DNA of 64,000 bases from Pythium myriotylum (Eukaryota > Oomycota > Peronosporomycetes > Pythiales > Pythiaceae), in assembly GCA_023091665.1 (NCBI GenBank), contig JALJCQ010000017.1, forward strand, positions 2,914,001 through 2,978,000, in the 5' to 3' direction. The position numbers were made by a program, and so were the translations under genes. The stretch's first letter is position 1; the number at the start of each line of letters is the position of its first letter. A model generated the notes under the pieces. That model was not told the DNA's origin, made no database searches, and saw only the letters and a program-made list of their open reading frames with translations. Positions 10,381-21,768 of this stretch are shown here, in pieces.

Positions 10381-11523
10381 ACTGCCACAGGAATAAATGA
10401 AGAAGAGCGGCACGCAAACGAAATAATCAACGCTAGCTGGAAGACAGGCAAGCAGAAGTATCATGAATAAGCGACAATAAACCGGATCCGCTACATTACA
10501 CGAACGGAACGTGGGGTTTGCACTCTATTCTATTCGATTATCACTCTTTGCTGGAGCAATCTTCAAACCACCACCATGCGAAATTCCGATCGCTGTAGAA
10601 GATAGGTCAACCCCGTCGGAAAACTCCAAGTGGCCATCAATCACATAAATTGTGAATACAACAAAGCATTGCGGGGTGAACGCAACAAATGAGATGGATA
10701 TGATATCTCTTGACCTTCTTATTTTGATATAATTTTAATTGAATGCCGCGTTCTGCCAACCACAAAGGGAGCGATTACCTCTATAAATTGATGATACTAG
10801 TCGTGGCGACGCAAGTGTCTGGCTATGGCTTCACTGCACTGAATCCAATCTATTCAACCAGAGTGCCCAGCGCGCGCAAGTAGAAACAGAAACGAGGCTC
10901 AGTATCGGCCGATGGACGATGGAGCCGTTATCCCGGGCGGCAAAGTGTGCAAGAGAACGTGTCACAAAGATGGTTGCCCATTGCGTTCCAGCACCAGATC
11001 TGCCACCACACGAAGCGTGACGAGGAAACCTCTTTATGGCACCGAGGTCGTTGGGATGAAGAGATCTTTTGGCTGACTACAATCGAAGTTGGACGGCTTT
11101 GCGAGCTCTGGATGACGCACCGTCGGTTGTGATTAGGAACAGAAATCCAGTTGTGCAGACAGAAATCCAGTTGTGCGTACGCTCCGACACTCTCTCTGCG
11201 AGGCGAAGAGTCAACGAGATGAGAGATGAGGTGCCACAGATGCACCAAGCGTCGGTGATGTGCTCGTGATACGTAGGCCTCCATACTGATCCCACAAGAG
11301 ATGGAAACAGTTGTTGCCGATAGACTCGTAGCTTTTATTTGGTCGACAACGTCTAGCGGTTGCGCCGCGGCTATGTCAGAGTCGGCGACACCGAGTGACT
11401 TCCTCATCAAGACAATTTGTAGCTGCCTGTCGCCTTCGACGAGCAACGCCCATGCGTGCTACACCACTCGGCTAGCGCGCCATTTGAGAACCTTTTGTGT
11501 TGCCCGCACATATAGTGGAACCA
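10381..11523. other. gene-free stretch
   Basis: 1.1 kb without a recognised gene. It is AT-rich around 10480-10800 and holds a 20-base tandem duplication at 11139-11178. Confidence 0.5.
11139..11178. repeat. 20-base tandem duplication
   Basis: The sequence ACAGAAATCCAGTTGTGC recurs with a period of exactly 20 bases (11139-11156 and 11159-11176). Confidence 0.8.
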
Positions 11524-12015
11524 ATGAGCCAACGACGGCACCACGTGCTTGAAGGGCGCCCTGTGTGGCAGTGCCAGTACCGAGGAGGTCAGTGTCTAAA
11601 CCCTCGCGCCACCAAGATCGACGGCTCGTTGCACTCCCTCTGTCAGCACCATCGGTTGCGAGCCAATTGGAACCAACGCACGCACCAAAGACGTCGAAGA
11701 ATGACCCAACATGGACCTAGAACAACAACTACACGGCGTCCTATTCCTCCATGGAATCGAGTCCCGAATCTCAGCTACCCTGATTGGGTTCAAATAATCG
11801 ACTCAATCGACTTCCAGGACTTCATCATAACAGTCGGCGATGCGAGTGAAGAGAATGCCCTCTTCGCACCGATGGCAGCAGAGCTGAGTACGACACCAAC
11901 GGCTCCAGCGCCGTCACCTCTCGAAGATTTTTTCTATTTGATCGGCTCAGACATTGGCTCCCACGTCCACGTGCTAAGCAGCGATGAGACACTAGATGAG
12001 GATGAATCGACCTAA
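11524..12015 (+). CDS. small CCHCH-motif protein, member 6 (W-Q-C type)
   Basis: A 163-residue protein. I prefer the ATG at 11524 (AACCAATGAGC) over an upstream non-ATG start because it leaves 16 residues before the first Cys, as in its neighbours. Module C17-x6-C24-x12-H37-x2-C40-x2-H43, then RLRANWNQRTHQRRRRM, a strong basic patch. The C-terminal half carries 'PNLSYPDWVQIIDSIDFQDF', comparable in position and character to 'DEWQLLVDNLDI' of member 4, and ends very acidic (SSDETLDEDEST). That shared [DW]-[VL]-x-[IL]-[IV]-D segment suggests a second conserved short motif in this subgroup. Confidence 0.75.
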   Translation: MSQRRHHVLEGRPVWQCQYRGGQCLNPRATKIDGSLHSLCQHHRLRANWNQRTHQRRRRMTQHGPRTTTTRRPIPPWNRVPNLSYPDWVQIIDSIDFQDFIITVGDASEENALFAPMAAELSTTPTAPAPSPLEDFFYLIGSDIGSHVHVLSSDETLDEDEST

Positions 12016-13163
12016 TACCATGAAAACTTTTTGCTAGCTTTGGAATGAGCATTCACGCGTCAGATAGTTTTGATTTGGGTAGGGTTTGAGAGGTGATTGT
12101 AAGTGATATTTGACATGGCGTCGCATAGCTCCCAACATGGAGTGCAAAGGCGTCTCAACTCAACGATGAAACTCTTATAATCGATATGAAACATGCATGA
12201 TTTGTGAGATCCAGCACAGTCTTGACAGCATTCCCCTGCATAAAATAATACTGATTTGAAACACTACCAAGGAAACGTGGCTGCACCTTTGGTGACAACG
12301 TGGGAGCCGAGATCCTCGTCACAAAAAGGCAAGATATCGCCAGGGCGGTAGAAGCGTCGTAACCCGCACTGGGCGGGGCGTCGAAAAGCTTTAGCACTTG
12401 ACCGTGGGCAAAGTTGAACAAAAACTGGGCTTATGAAACCAACGGACCTGTTCACAGTGTGAGTACAGCACAGCTGAATGTGGGGCTCAATGCCGTGGCA
12501 AAGGCCAAAAAGAACAAAGAAAAGAGATGATTTCGCACCGAGAGGTGGTAAATGCTGAGGCCCCACAAAAGGCGCAGCAAAGAACAGGCTCTCAGAACTG
12601 AGTCGCATTCATAGCTGCGGGCCTGTAAGCACGCTAGGTGTGCCCTAAACCCCCTCTAAAAAGGGCTTCTAGGCTCAAAGAAGTATCCACGCACCCAGTT
12701 TCTCTAGCGATTCCTTGACCATTACTCGGTCTCGGCCGCGTGCCTGCGTCCGCACAACGAGTGTCTCGTATCCAGGGGGATTCTTGGCGATAAGTTAGGA
12801 GCAGCGAACTTCACTCTTTCGGCTTTGGGATGAGTGATTCTTCTTGGTACGCCGTGGATCGTACAGAATTTCACTAATTCAGCGTCTGGGTAAAGAGACA
12901 CCCATTTGCCGACGATGGTGGCAGTGGCTGCTTGGGAGTAACGTAAGCTACAGGTGATAGAGCTCCCAACTCTAGTCTCAGAGTTAATGAGATGCACTCT
13001 CACGTCGGCGTGCCACTGGCGCTAAGTTTTTCTCTCTTTCTTGTTCATGGCTTCACAATCTGAGACGTCGGACCATCGTTCCGACATTCGCAGCCAACTG
13101 TACAACACCTTCTGGCATCCATTTCAGTTCTTAGCTCCTCCGAGTCAAAGCTCCTTTACAATC
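12016..13163. other. gene-free stretch
   Basis: 1.1 kb with only short ORFs; no recognisable gene or repeat. Confidence 0.45.
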
Positions 13164-13541
13164 ATGACACCTACTCGCTCGATTGATCAACCTCGCGAAG
13201 AATGGCAGTGCCGGTATCGAGGGGCCGTTTGTACCGCTGCTCGGGCCGTCAAGGACGATGGGACACTTCACAACCTCTGCTCCGAACATCGTGAGAAGGC
13301 CAACCTTAACCAGCGAAAGTCCAAGGAACGAAAGCGACGCCTCCACGCTCGTCTAATGGAGTCAGCAGCAGCCAAAGAGCGAACGCGTAAGGTGCCAGCT
13401 CCAGCAAAGAAACAGGAAGATCCGAAGGCTTACCATGCGCTTTTCGAGTTCTACAGTCGCACGAACCCAAGCTTCGTGCCTCACCAATATGACGGCACCG
13501 AACTGATCCCAGACGACGAGCTATTTGGTCCAATGCTGTAG
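13164..13541 (+). CDS. small CCHCH-motif protein, member 7 (in-frame TAG before acidic tail)
   Basis: A 125-residue product from the ATG at 13164 (an upstream in-frame ATG at 13047 is possible but would add a leader unlike the family). Module C16-x6-C23-x12-H36-x2-C39-x2-H42, then REKANLNQRKSKERKRRLHARL. The frame ends at TAG 13539-13541. The same frame then continues for 36 codons to TAG 13650-13652 and encodes a strongly acidic, leucine-rich peptide (ELSEMELPLDDENLIDDLF and so on), just the sort of C-terminus the paralogues have. The TAG is therefore probably a recent nonsense change, a sequencing error, or a readthrough site. Confidence 0.7.
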   Translation: MTPTRSIDQPREEWQCRYRGAVCTAARAVKDDGTLHNLCSEHREKANLNQRKSKERKRRLHARLMESAAAKERTRKVPAPAKKQEDPKAYHALFEFYSRTNPSFVPHQYDGTELIPDDELFGPML

Positions 13542-13652
13542 GAACTGTCCGAGATGGAGCTGCCTCTGGACGATGAAAACCTGATCGACGATCTTTTCCG
13601 ACTAATCGGGCCCGAGTCCGATCTCCTCCTTGAGGACCCCAACCAGCAATAG
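13542..13652 (+). pseudogene. out-of-reach acidic tail of member 7
   Basis: Thirty-six sense codons in the frame of member 7, directly behind its TAG, rich in Glu, Asp and Leu. Such composition in frame with the gene is unlikely to be chance, and the tail resembles the acidic C-termini of members 4, 6 and 8. Confidence 0.55.
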
Positions 13653-14645
13653 CACTCGCCCAAAGAAAACAAAATCCGCTGGCTTGCATTTTACCAATAA
13701 AACACCATTCAAACAAACCAACGGAGGCAAAAAGAAAGGCGACGAACGTCACGCCTGAGTCACAATGCTCCCCTTTTGCGTTCGTCCATCAGTCAAGAAG
13801 CACTTCGCTGCCCGAGACGTGGCCGAAACTTTGACAACTTTTGGATTAGCTTAGGCTGCTTTCCATGCCTGCAGGCGCTTGGTGGTCGCAGCTTCCAGTT
13901 AAGTCAACTCCGCCAATGTTACAGTATGTATGTGCCACGCGAAGAGAGTGGGCTTGCCGATCGGCAACGGCAAGCCCACCAAAATGTCCCGTAAAGATTG
14001 CAACTCTCCCGTTCACACGATGTTGATGTCTGGAGCTTCAAGATCAAGGTTCCATGCGGCGTTCCCACTATTTGTATAGAAGAAGCTAATCACGAAAATT
14101 TGGATCGAGCCCACCGAGGAATTTTGGCCGCCGGTCGCGTGACTTGGTTTCACTATACCTTGGAGCTGGACACTTTTTTCGTTGCGCTGTCGCAGTGCAA
14201 AAATGCCGTTATCCAGGTATAAATTGCATGTCATCGCCAAAATCTATTTTTCATGCCGATACATTGTCTGTTACTGGCGCTGGGAAAAATAGATATGTCA
14301 CGTCGTAAATTACGGACAGCTGGCGAAGGCAGTGAACCCTTCGGGCATCCTGTTGGCGAGAGAGAGGTGAGCTCTCCATTTCCCAAGAATCCCCATGGCG
14401 CTCATGCCTCCTGGAGGCCCCCACGGGGGCCCCTAGGGGGCGTCGGGGCGAGCTCCGCGACACGTCAAAGTCGCCTTCCGAGCGAGGGAGATGGAGTCGC
14501 AGTGCACGATCCTCAAGCTCCCGAGCAGGTCCCGACCTGCCTCCACGGTCTCACTTCGCCCAAGCCTCGGTCTCGCTTCCTCCGCTTCTGCGTCGTCGCC
14601 CCGCCCGTCTCAGCAGCTTGAAACGTCTCGCTTGAGATCGCGTGG
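13653..14645. other. intergenic region with stem-loops
   Basis: No gene recognised. Contains the 12-base stem-loop at 13948-13979 and adjacent GC-rich palindromes around 14416-14440. Confidence 0.5.
13948..13979. repeat. perfect 12-base stem, 8-base loop
   Basis: GTGGGCTTGCCG (13948-13959) and its exact reverse complement (13968-13979) flank an 8-base loop. It lies about 0.3 kb behind the extended end of member 7 and has no trailing T run. Confidence 0.75.
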
Positions 14646-15200
14646 ATGGAGATCACGGTCCCCCGCTACTTCGCCGACTCGGAAGACGACTCGTCCTGTG
14701 GAACTGCCTCGCCGCCGAGCTCGCTCGGCGCTCCTCGTGTCTCGCTCGCCGAGCCCGCGCCCGAGTGGCAATGCAAGTACACGGGCAAAGTGTGCCCGCA
14801 CCCGCGTGCCCGCAAGACCAACGGCAAGCTCCACCGCCTCTGCGAGCAGCACCGCATTCGCGCCAATGTGAACCAGCGACGACTCCAGCAGAAGCGCCGC
14901 GAGGCTCGCGCCGAGCTGCTCGCGCCCTACCCGGTCTCGCCGTCCAAGCTCGAGTCCATCGAGGACGGATGGGAGGAGTGGATCGCCCAAATCCTCAAGG
15001 AAGACCAGGAGCTCGCGGACGAACCGCTCGGGATCTCGGCCCTGGTTGAGGCCGAGCCGCTCACTGCGCCCACGCAGCTAACCGAGGAAGACGTCGAAGA
15101 GCTCACGCAGCTCTTCACCACGAGCATTACGACCGACTCGACGGACAGTCAGATCTACAATGTCATGGTCGACGCTATTAACCGCGAGACCAGCGGATGA
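14646..15200 (+). CDS. small CCHCH-motif protein, member 8 (longest N-terminus)
   Basis: A 184-residue protein from the ATG at 14646. It has about 40 Ser/Pro/acidic residues before the finger, unlike the 13-16 of its W-Q-C relatives. Module C43-x6-C50-x12-H63-x2-C66-x2-H69 with EWQC at the front and RIRANVNQRRLQQKRREARAELL behind. The C-terminus is long and acidic with hydrophobic heptad-like stretches (WEEWIAQILKEDQELADE, LTEEDVEELTQLF). GC content and codon choice are higher in G/C than in members 1-7, which may mean stronger expression or a different age of duplication. No frameshift. Confidence 0.75.
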   Translation: MEITVPRYFADSEDDSSCGTASPPSSLGAPRVSLAEPAPEWQCKYTGKVCPHPRARKTNGKLHRLCEQHRIRANVNQRRLQQKRREARAELLAPYPVSPSKLESIEDGWEEWIAQILKEDQELADEPLGISALVEAEPLTAPTQLTEEDVEELTQLFTTSITTDSTDSQIYNVMVDAINRETSG

Positions 15201-17808
15201 ACGAAAGGAGTTCATCCCGGCGCCTGGAACTCGCGAGGTCTCCACTCAATGTGAGGAGGAGCTATTGGAAGGACACCAAGCCAGCCGACTATCTATAAAC
15301 TCTATCCAAGGACCACCTCGCGTCGTCAAAGTCAAAGCGTGCATTATTTTGAACCAGAATTACCTATTCCCGTAGTGAACTTTCCTTGATCAACCCAAGT
15401 TTCTCATCGCCTGTCAACTTGACTACCACGATTTTGCCTTGATATCTATTGTGTGGCATGAGATGTGAAGTGCAATCAACAAGTAGCATTTGGACAAGAC
15501 AAGAATCAATTCAGGAACTACACAGACATGTATTCCTCCAGAGAAATGTGTTCCTCGCTAGCAAGCCCTCCACATAAAATGTATTCGTCGCGTTGGAAGC
15601 CAATTGAAACAGTGTGGACTTTGGAATGGCTGCAAGTATTCAACCTCCAAACAACTCTCGCTAATGCATATGGTCCTTCTTCGATCCATTTGAGAATGCC
15701 CTGTGGAAATCTAGCCAATTGTGTTCCGTTCACCCCGCGTTTGTCTCGATTTCAGGTCCGACCGATACATCGCCTGACTCAACACCCACACCAGCCTTGT
15801 TTTTGCCTTCGATGACAATATCAGGCGCGATACCGCCGTCAGAAGGTATGATTGGGCATTTACTGGATTTCAGCTCGTGAAGGAATCGTGGCTTCATATA
15901 TTCCTTCAAACAAGACGACCAAATAGCATAGAGTACGCAGCGAAGTCGAAACGATGAAGACGCGAGGCATACTATCGCATGCTTCTTCTGTCGAAGGCGT
16001 GCAGTTGGTCGTTGTTCGACCCCGTGAAATATTCTCGAAGGATTCAGACGAGTCTTTTCTCCGAGCACGTCGTCCGACAATCGCAAACGGCGCAGATAAA
16101 TCCACCACCAACGACTCTCGTCTTGGTCGCTTCTGTGAAGATCGTCTCCAGCTCCTTCGGGTGTGTCTCAACTCCTGGAGGGAGCAAGGATCTGACAACC
16201 ACTGCAAACTTCGTTGTCGGCAACCGCAACTGCATTTCTTCGTGCTTCTGGAGTCGACATGTCGCCGTTGGGCGGCTGTGAAGCGAGTAACGACTTCGAG
16301 TCCTTTACGTACATCATCCACGTGCCTGTAATCCCTGGGTTGAACGAACGGCAACGAAGGCCTCTCAGTGGCATAATCCATCCAGTGGGGAGTGGTTTTA
16401 CACTCATCCAACGCATGCGCGCGGCGCGTAGGACTGGGTGCTTGTAAGGCGATCGCCCACTCGACCTGAGGGCAAGATAAATGCGAGTTCCGTTGGCGGA
16501 AAGGGGGAAGGGGTGCTAGCCATGGCCACGTCAGCCGCCAGAGAGTTGGAGAAGCCGCGGAACAAGACGGGGATGTTTCGCTCGCGAAGCTCGAAGAAGT
16601 CGTGTGGAGGAGAAGTGATGATGGAAGGGGGAAGTTTGTTTCCAAGCGAGCAGCCGACGGTGGGACTGCACGAAGCCGCGAGTTCCCTGGGCCCGCGCGA
16701 GGTTTTTCATAATCGCTTTCGTAAAATCTTGAATCGCCAATCATCCCTCCCGTCGCTAAACGCCACGAAACGAAAGAGCTGCGGCCAGAGCTTGCCGAGT
16801 GCCGTCAATCGGGAGCACCCATCACCTCCGTTTGGGACGTGGGAACGCCTTGACGAAGCTTCGAGTCTGCTCAACTCCTCCTTCTCGAATGCATCTCCAC
16901 TGACCATCAAAACTGGCTTGGAGTCTTCGATGTGTGTCAACAAGAGAACTGTGGGCGGGCTGAATGCTGGCCCGGGTCGTCTCGACTCGAGAAGGCCCTA
17001 GTCGCTGTTTTGGCATACTCTGTGTTCTCTCCAGGCCTTTACTTTATGATGTGGGTCGCTCACCTATCGAAGAATGCAGGTTTGTGTGTGTGGCTATGAG
17101 TTGCACTGTGCCATTGTGCAGATCGAACCCTCCATCGATGTGAATGCCCTGTGTGCTGATGGCTGCATTTGCCGATTGATCCCAAATCGACACCTCCCAT
17201 ATATTTTGTGTAGCGTGGTCCACTCAAATGTTATCAAAATATCCATAGGAGATGGATCAAACCAGCCTGTTAAATATGATACATAATAATCATATTGCAA
17301 AGTTGAAGTCGTCCATTGAACCCTAACCCGACATAGTATCGTTTGCTTGATTTCCGAGGATTTTGAGTCTTGTCCATGGAGAGACTGCGGTCTCTGGTCT
17401 CTTAGATGCAAACAAAACAAGGCAGTTTCTGCGTGTAGCCGGTCGATATCTGTGTTTTATCGAATCGACCCGAGATTGGCCGATACAATTCACCTTGAGT
17501 ATATAATTATTTACAAGCCCAATGTTTAGCCGACCATTGCATCCATACAACATCATCCCCACTAGAGGCCTGCCGACTTCTAATGGGCTGAGATCTAACA
17601 ACTCAACGGCTTGAGGGTCAGCACATTGGAGCGATATGTACGTTGCATTCACTGTATGATAACACACACGCTAATCAAATGGCCCGTTAATCGGCCCGAA
17701 GATCGCCGGATACTCCTATTGTAGTAGACTTGGCCGTGGTTCTGTACTGTTAAACCCTCTTAACAAGATAGGGATATTGTCTAACACAGATGAAAATTTC
17801 AGGAGGTT

Positions 17809-17851
17809 CTGTCCCATAGTGTGGACTACACATCATATCGTTTTAAACGGG
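17809..17851 (+). repeat. dispersed repeat, copy 1
   Basis: Shares a 43-45 base core (CTGTC-CAT-GTGT-GAC-ACA, then a TTTAAA-GGGTAT end) with 25877-25921, and its first half with 22126-22149. Confidence 0.4.
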
Positions 17852-19160
17852 TATACAGAAAATCCAGTCCCCTCCCATCTGCGCCCATGTCGCAGAGAAC
17901 CTGGTACCCTGTACCTCTTTTGTGTGGTGTACACATCCCTACCCTGATCGTTTGAGCAGAAGGATGGGGGGCCTTCGTTGTTGAAGCTCGTTGGGAGCCT
18001 TTCACCCGCCCGAGATTGTGCGCCTCAGCTTGAGAGTCGACTTCGTGGTCGGACAACAACAGCTGAGCTGCCTGGTCATTGCAAACATTCTCTTCGTGAC
18101 GATGAGTGATAAACAGACCCCTCGGAGGAATCCACTCATTGCGTGTGGCTCGGATCCCACTCGCCATGTCGACGCGCTTGCACATGAAAACGCGCGATAG
18201 GCCGATCTGCGTGGTACCGTATTGCGTGACGGGCGCTGTACGAAGAGAATGCTGACTTCAACAACAGCAGCTCTCCGGATACCCTGCACGGTCGCCTTTG
18301 TGAAGTGTGGGACGGCTGCGTGTATGTACCCGGTAAATGGTACGAGGCCTTATCAGTAGTCCCTGCCTCACACGATGCGGCACTGTGACACCCATGAGCT
18401 GCTGCGTAATGCCATGTCGACGAGCACTGTCTTGCAGAATGCTCGCAGAACAGAGCCCTAGCCCTCTTCGTACGTCAGAAGACCCTCTTGCCAAGCAGAC
18501 TCAACGCCAACGTGGAGTGGTGTCCTACGCAGTACGTAGAGGTGAGAAACCCGACCGCAGAGGCAGCAGGCCAAGGCTATGATCGCTAAGAGCTCTTTGG
18601 ATAAGATCAGGTCTTCACATCAGCCTATGTAGCTCGTGTGCGAAGCAGTACATTGTAGCTAGATTCTACTAAACTGTGTAGTTTTTGTCGTTCCGAACGA
18701 AGTAGTACGGGGCATCATTGAAACGCAATTGGACTCTGGCGAGCGTCGCAGCACAGGATAATACTTCTCCTCTTCCTACATACTTTGAGATGGGTCACTA
18801 AGGCATCGCAACTGCGTGAATCTGTGAAATCCTCTTCAAGTACAGGCAGAAGGGGCTCTGATATCTGGAAGATTTCGTTCTATGACACATGATAGTCTGC
18901 CGATTCGTGTCAAGCTTGACATCCCTGACATCGACTTGGTAGTCGCAGACCAGGGGAAATGTAGGCAAAATTCTGCTCAACCTTTCGAAATGTATACATC
19001 CGTGTGGACCACACAACTTCTTGTTTGCACCAGTGTGGTTGGTGAGGCTATCCACTGCAAGATCTGATAAATTCGAAAAGTTGAAGCTGAAGCCATCCTC
19101 TGTCACCCCTACCCCGATATCCGGGTCGACTGGAGAACGCGGGGAAAGAATCGGGGCGCC

Positions 19161-19211
19161 TTCTTCATAGACCTGAAGTGACAATAATTGTCACTTCAGG
19201 TCTATGAAGAA
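19161..19211. repeat. perfect 51-base palindrome
   Basis: Arms 19161-19185 and 19187-19211 are exact reverse complements around a single base (19186). No coding frame overlaps it with any support. It may be a miniature inverted-repeat remnant, a cruciform, or a source of hairpin RNA. Confidence 0.9.
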
Positions 19212-21090
19212 AGCTCATCAATTATATTGACGCGCCAACACCATGAGCAGAAATCAATGCGGTACTCTTGTTTACATGGATCAAATACTCGAAGAATTAT
19301 CCATTTCCGCTTGGAAGATAGGTTCCTCTAGGCTCGCCAAACCCAGGTCGCTGAACGAAGAAGAATCCGTTTGATCTGGTTGCTTCTCTGGAGAAATGCG
19401 TATTTGCCCAAGAATCCCTGTCACAACCAGTCTTCCAAAGTCGTTTGTGTCTCAATGAGAAACTGTCGGCCGGGGCCGACTTCGCGCGAATTCTTCGGCG
19501 TCTTCTTCGACCTCACGACTATCGCGTACGTCGTTGTTGCATGTCTGTCCGACCACATCGAGTGTTCTCTTCTGCAAGGTTCCATGATGGGTGGGGAATC
19601 CACAAAGCAAGCGGGACCGCACACGGCGGGCGCGCGCGCGTGCTCTGTGGGACCACGAAGGATCCACTAACGCACGCCGCGAATGCAACTTCCACTTCAA
19701 CGCACACACTCTGCGGGCTGAGTGTAGGATCGCCAAGTCCTCACCAGCACTTCTGTCGCCAGCTTCTTCCGTCTTTTTTCCGTCGTGTAAACAGTCGTCG
19801 AGATTCTTGAAGCCGGCTCGGCGGTCGCGGCTGAATGGAGATGGATACAGTACTTTCGTCAGCATCGTCGAATCGAACAGCACCAGGTTGTGGACGATGA
19901 GCTATTTGTGGGTACACGCGTCACCAAGTTGAAGTGGCCGACCACAACCCTACAGCAATTGTCACTCCGACAGGTCGCTCCTACTGGATCTCTTGGATCC
20001 ATCTGCAGGCGTCCATTGAAGATACTTTCTGGCGTGCGGTCGTCGTGGTTGGTGTGACAAATGACACAATTGACCACCGCCGTCTAGGCAGAGAACACTG
20101 AGCTCGCGACCAACAGGTGAAATGCGCAGACTTGCCTCCAATCATGATGGCTATGTGTCCCAGAACATGGGTACGTAGGGACTGGATCCCCCAAATGGCG
20201 ACCGGCACGAAAAACGGACCGGGGGCGCCTGTCCTGAAAGCCGGTAAGAGTGTGTCAATTATGTGGTGAGACCTGGTCAAACAGCTTGCGTTGCCAACGG
20301 GATTGGCAACGTTGCGCGGCTCTGCCCGCCTGTGGCTGAGAGAGGGCGACTTTTACGTCGTGCCAAGTCACAGAGCCGGAAGGCGCCTCCCTCTAACAAG
20401 ACATCGCGACCCAAAGATCCGCTTCGCACGACCCGGTCCCGCGGGCGCGTCACCGATCCTCGTTGAACGTTCGTGCAGGACTTCTCGCAACCATTCCGAC
20501 CAGTTGGCAGGAAACGGGCGGGCGATTCTCTCGGGGGGCCCCGCAAGTTGAAGGAACCCGCTTGAAGAAAGAGCAGCGCCGTGGGAATTTTACACTCGGA
20601 TTCCCATAATTTTTTAAAAAGAGTAGAAGTTGCTCATATATACACTGCACTGAAACGAAGCACAGCTCGAGGATTTGTGCCTGAGCTTGTTGGCGTGACC
20701 AACTTGAAAAAAACCAAAAATACAACACTACAAAATATGTTGAGACCTCTGGAATGTAATCTCGACTCGACTCTTGGATCCGCCACACGCTCTTCTCTAT
20801 CGTTCCCAACCTCTGCCGAACCTGTCGACGCTCGTATATCCCCTACCCCCTGTTCTGGGTGTCGATCGCGGTTAGGTGAAACTTTGGTGCGTTCCATAGA
20901 GGGGTCTTGTAATAAAGAGCTCTTGGAGTCGTCGACAAGCCAAAAAATTGTTGCTCGTGATGTGCTCGGCATGTCGCGACTGCTGAACGTGCCCAAGCGG
21001 TGCGTCCCCTGCGCCGTCGCGATTATTCGCCTCTCGTGGCGGACGGAGCGCTCTCGTTGGTTGAAGCGTTGAAGCCACGTCGACCCGGAT

Positions 21091-21110
21091 GAGTCATTCC
21101 GCATTTCGCC
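21091..21110 (+). promoter_or_regulatory. oomycete Inr/FPR core promoter for member 9
   Basis: GAGTCATTCCGCATTTCGCC is an almost ideal match to YCATTYY-N-CAWTTTNYY, 50-69 bases before the ATG at 21160. Confidence 0.65.
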
Positions 21111-21159
21111 GAACCAAGCCCACCACCCGACCCACCCACTCTCTCTCCGATCGCATCCG

Positions 21160-21630
21160 ATGATCATGACTGCTGAAGACGCTGCTGCCCTCGTTGCCGC
21201 TGCCCAGGAAGCTGCTGCCAATGGCCAGGAGATCCCGACCGAGCTGCGTTGCCAGTACCCGAGCAAGCGCTGCGACAACGTGCGCACGATCAAGCGCGGC
21301 GGCGGGCTCCACCGTCTCTGCTCGATGCACCGCCAGCGAGCCAACAAGAACCAATGGCTCGTGGACCAGCGCCGCCGTCTCCGCCGTGAGCGAGAAGGCT
21401 CGCTCATGCGCCGTGGAGCACCCATCTCGCCGTCCACGGCCTACAGCATGGTGCTGCAACCGTCCGTGCTCCACGCACTCGACGTGCTCGACGCGGACGC
21501 GGCCTGCCCCGACCTCTGCGATGAAGACTTGCACATCCTGCAAGCACTGCTCTTCGACGAAGAAGACGACGAGCTATGTGATCTATCTGACGCATTCCTG
21601 GTCGACCAAGCCATGGAATGGACCGTCTAA
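21160..21630 (+). CDS. small CCHCH-motif protein, member 9 (M-x-M-T type)
   Basis: A 156-residue protein, first of a tight subgroup with members 10 and 11. It starts MIMTAEDAAALVAAAQE, an Ala-rich probable helix not present in other members, then C31-x6-C38-x12-H51-x2-C54-x2-H57 with the invariant RCQYPSKRCDNVRT and the basic run RQRANKNQWLVDQRRRLRRERE. The C-terminus contains the second shared motif 'DLHILQALLFDEEDDEL' and ends acidic with a Trp near the end (MEWTV). Two in-frame Met codons (residues 1 and 3) are conserved in the subgroup, so the exact start is uncertain by two residues. A clear core promoter precedes it. Confidence 0.8.
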   Translation: MIMTAEDAAALVAAAQEAAANGQEIPTELRCQYPSKRCDNVRTIKRGGGLHRLCSMHRQRANKNQWLVDQRRRLRREREGSLMRRGAPISPSTAYSMVLQPSVLHALDVLDADAACPDLCDEDLHILQALLFDEEDDELCDLSDAFLVDQAMEWTV

Positions 21631-21731
21631 GACGTCGCCACTGAAGCCTCGCCAAAGGAAGCGGGCTTCTTCGTACATCAAGTAGTGCACAAGTTACGAA
21701 GACCGGCAAAAGAAAAAACCTATTTATTCGA

Positions 21732-21768
21732 CCGAGGCGCGATCGACTCGCGAGTCGAAATGCCTCGG
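21732..21768. repeat. nested hairpin behind member 9
   Basis: CCGAGGC (21732-21738) pairs with GCCTCGG (21762-21768) and encloses the perfect 14-base palindrome CGACTCGCGAGTCG (21744-21757). At about 100 bases past the stop it may lie in the 3' UTR or mark the transcript end. Confidence 0.65.

Larger units (their letters stand above)
15201..21090. other. 5.9 kb gene-free stretch, longest in the array
   Basis: No intact gene recognised. It holds a dispersed-repeat copy (17809-17851), a perfect 51-base palindrome (19161-19211), and, on the minus strand at about 16000-17000, segments in several frames that look like decayed coding sequence. A 159-codon + strand ORF from an ATG at 16522 in good context has no recognisable domain and is not called. 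Confidence 0.4.

Noticed and set aside
10928..11446. 172-codon minus-strand ORF
   Set aside because: Only the first 45 codons look protein-like, the rest is biased and contains the 20-base tandem duplication; no family recognised.
16522..17001. 159-codon + strand ORF starting in GCCATGGCC
   Set aside because: Good start context but no recognisable domain, no paralogue, and competing protein-like pieces on the other strand.
20634..21437. Minus-strand ORF of 267 codons over member 9
   Set aside because: Arg/Trp/Ser-rich shadow of the finger gene; similar shadows occur opposite members 10 and 11.
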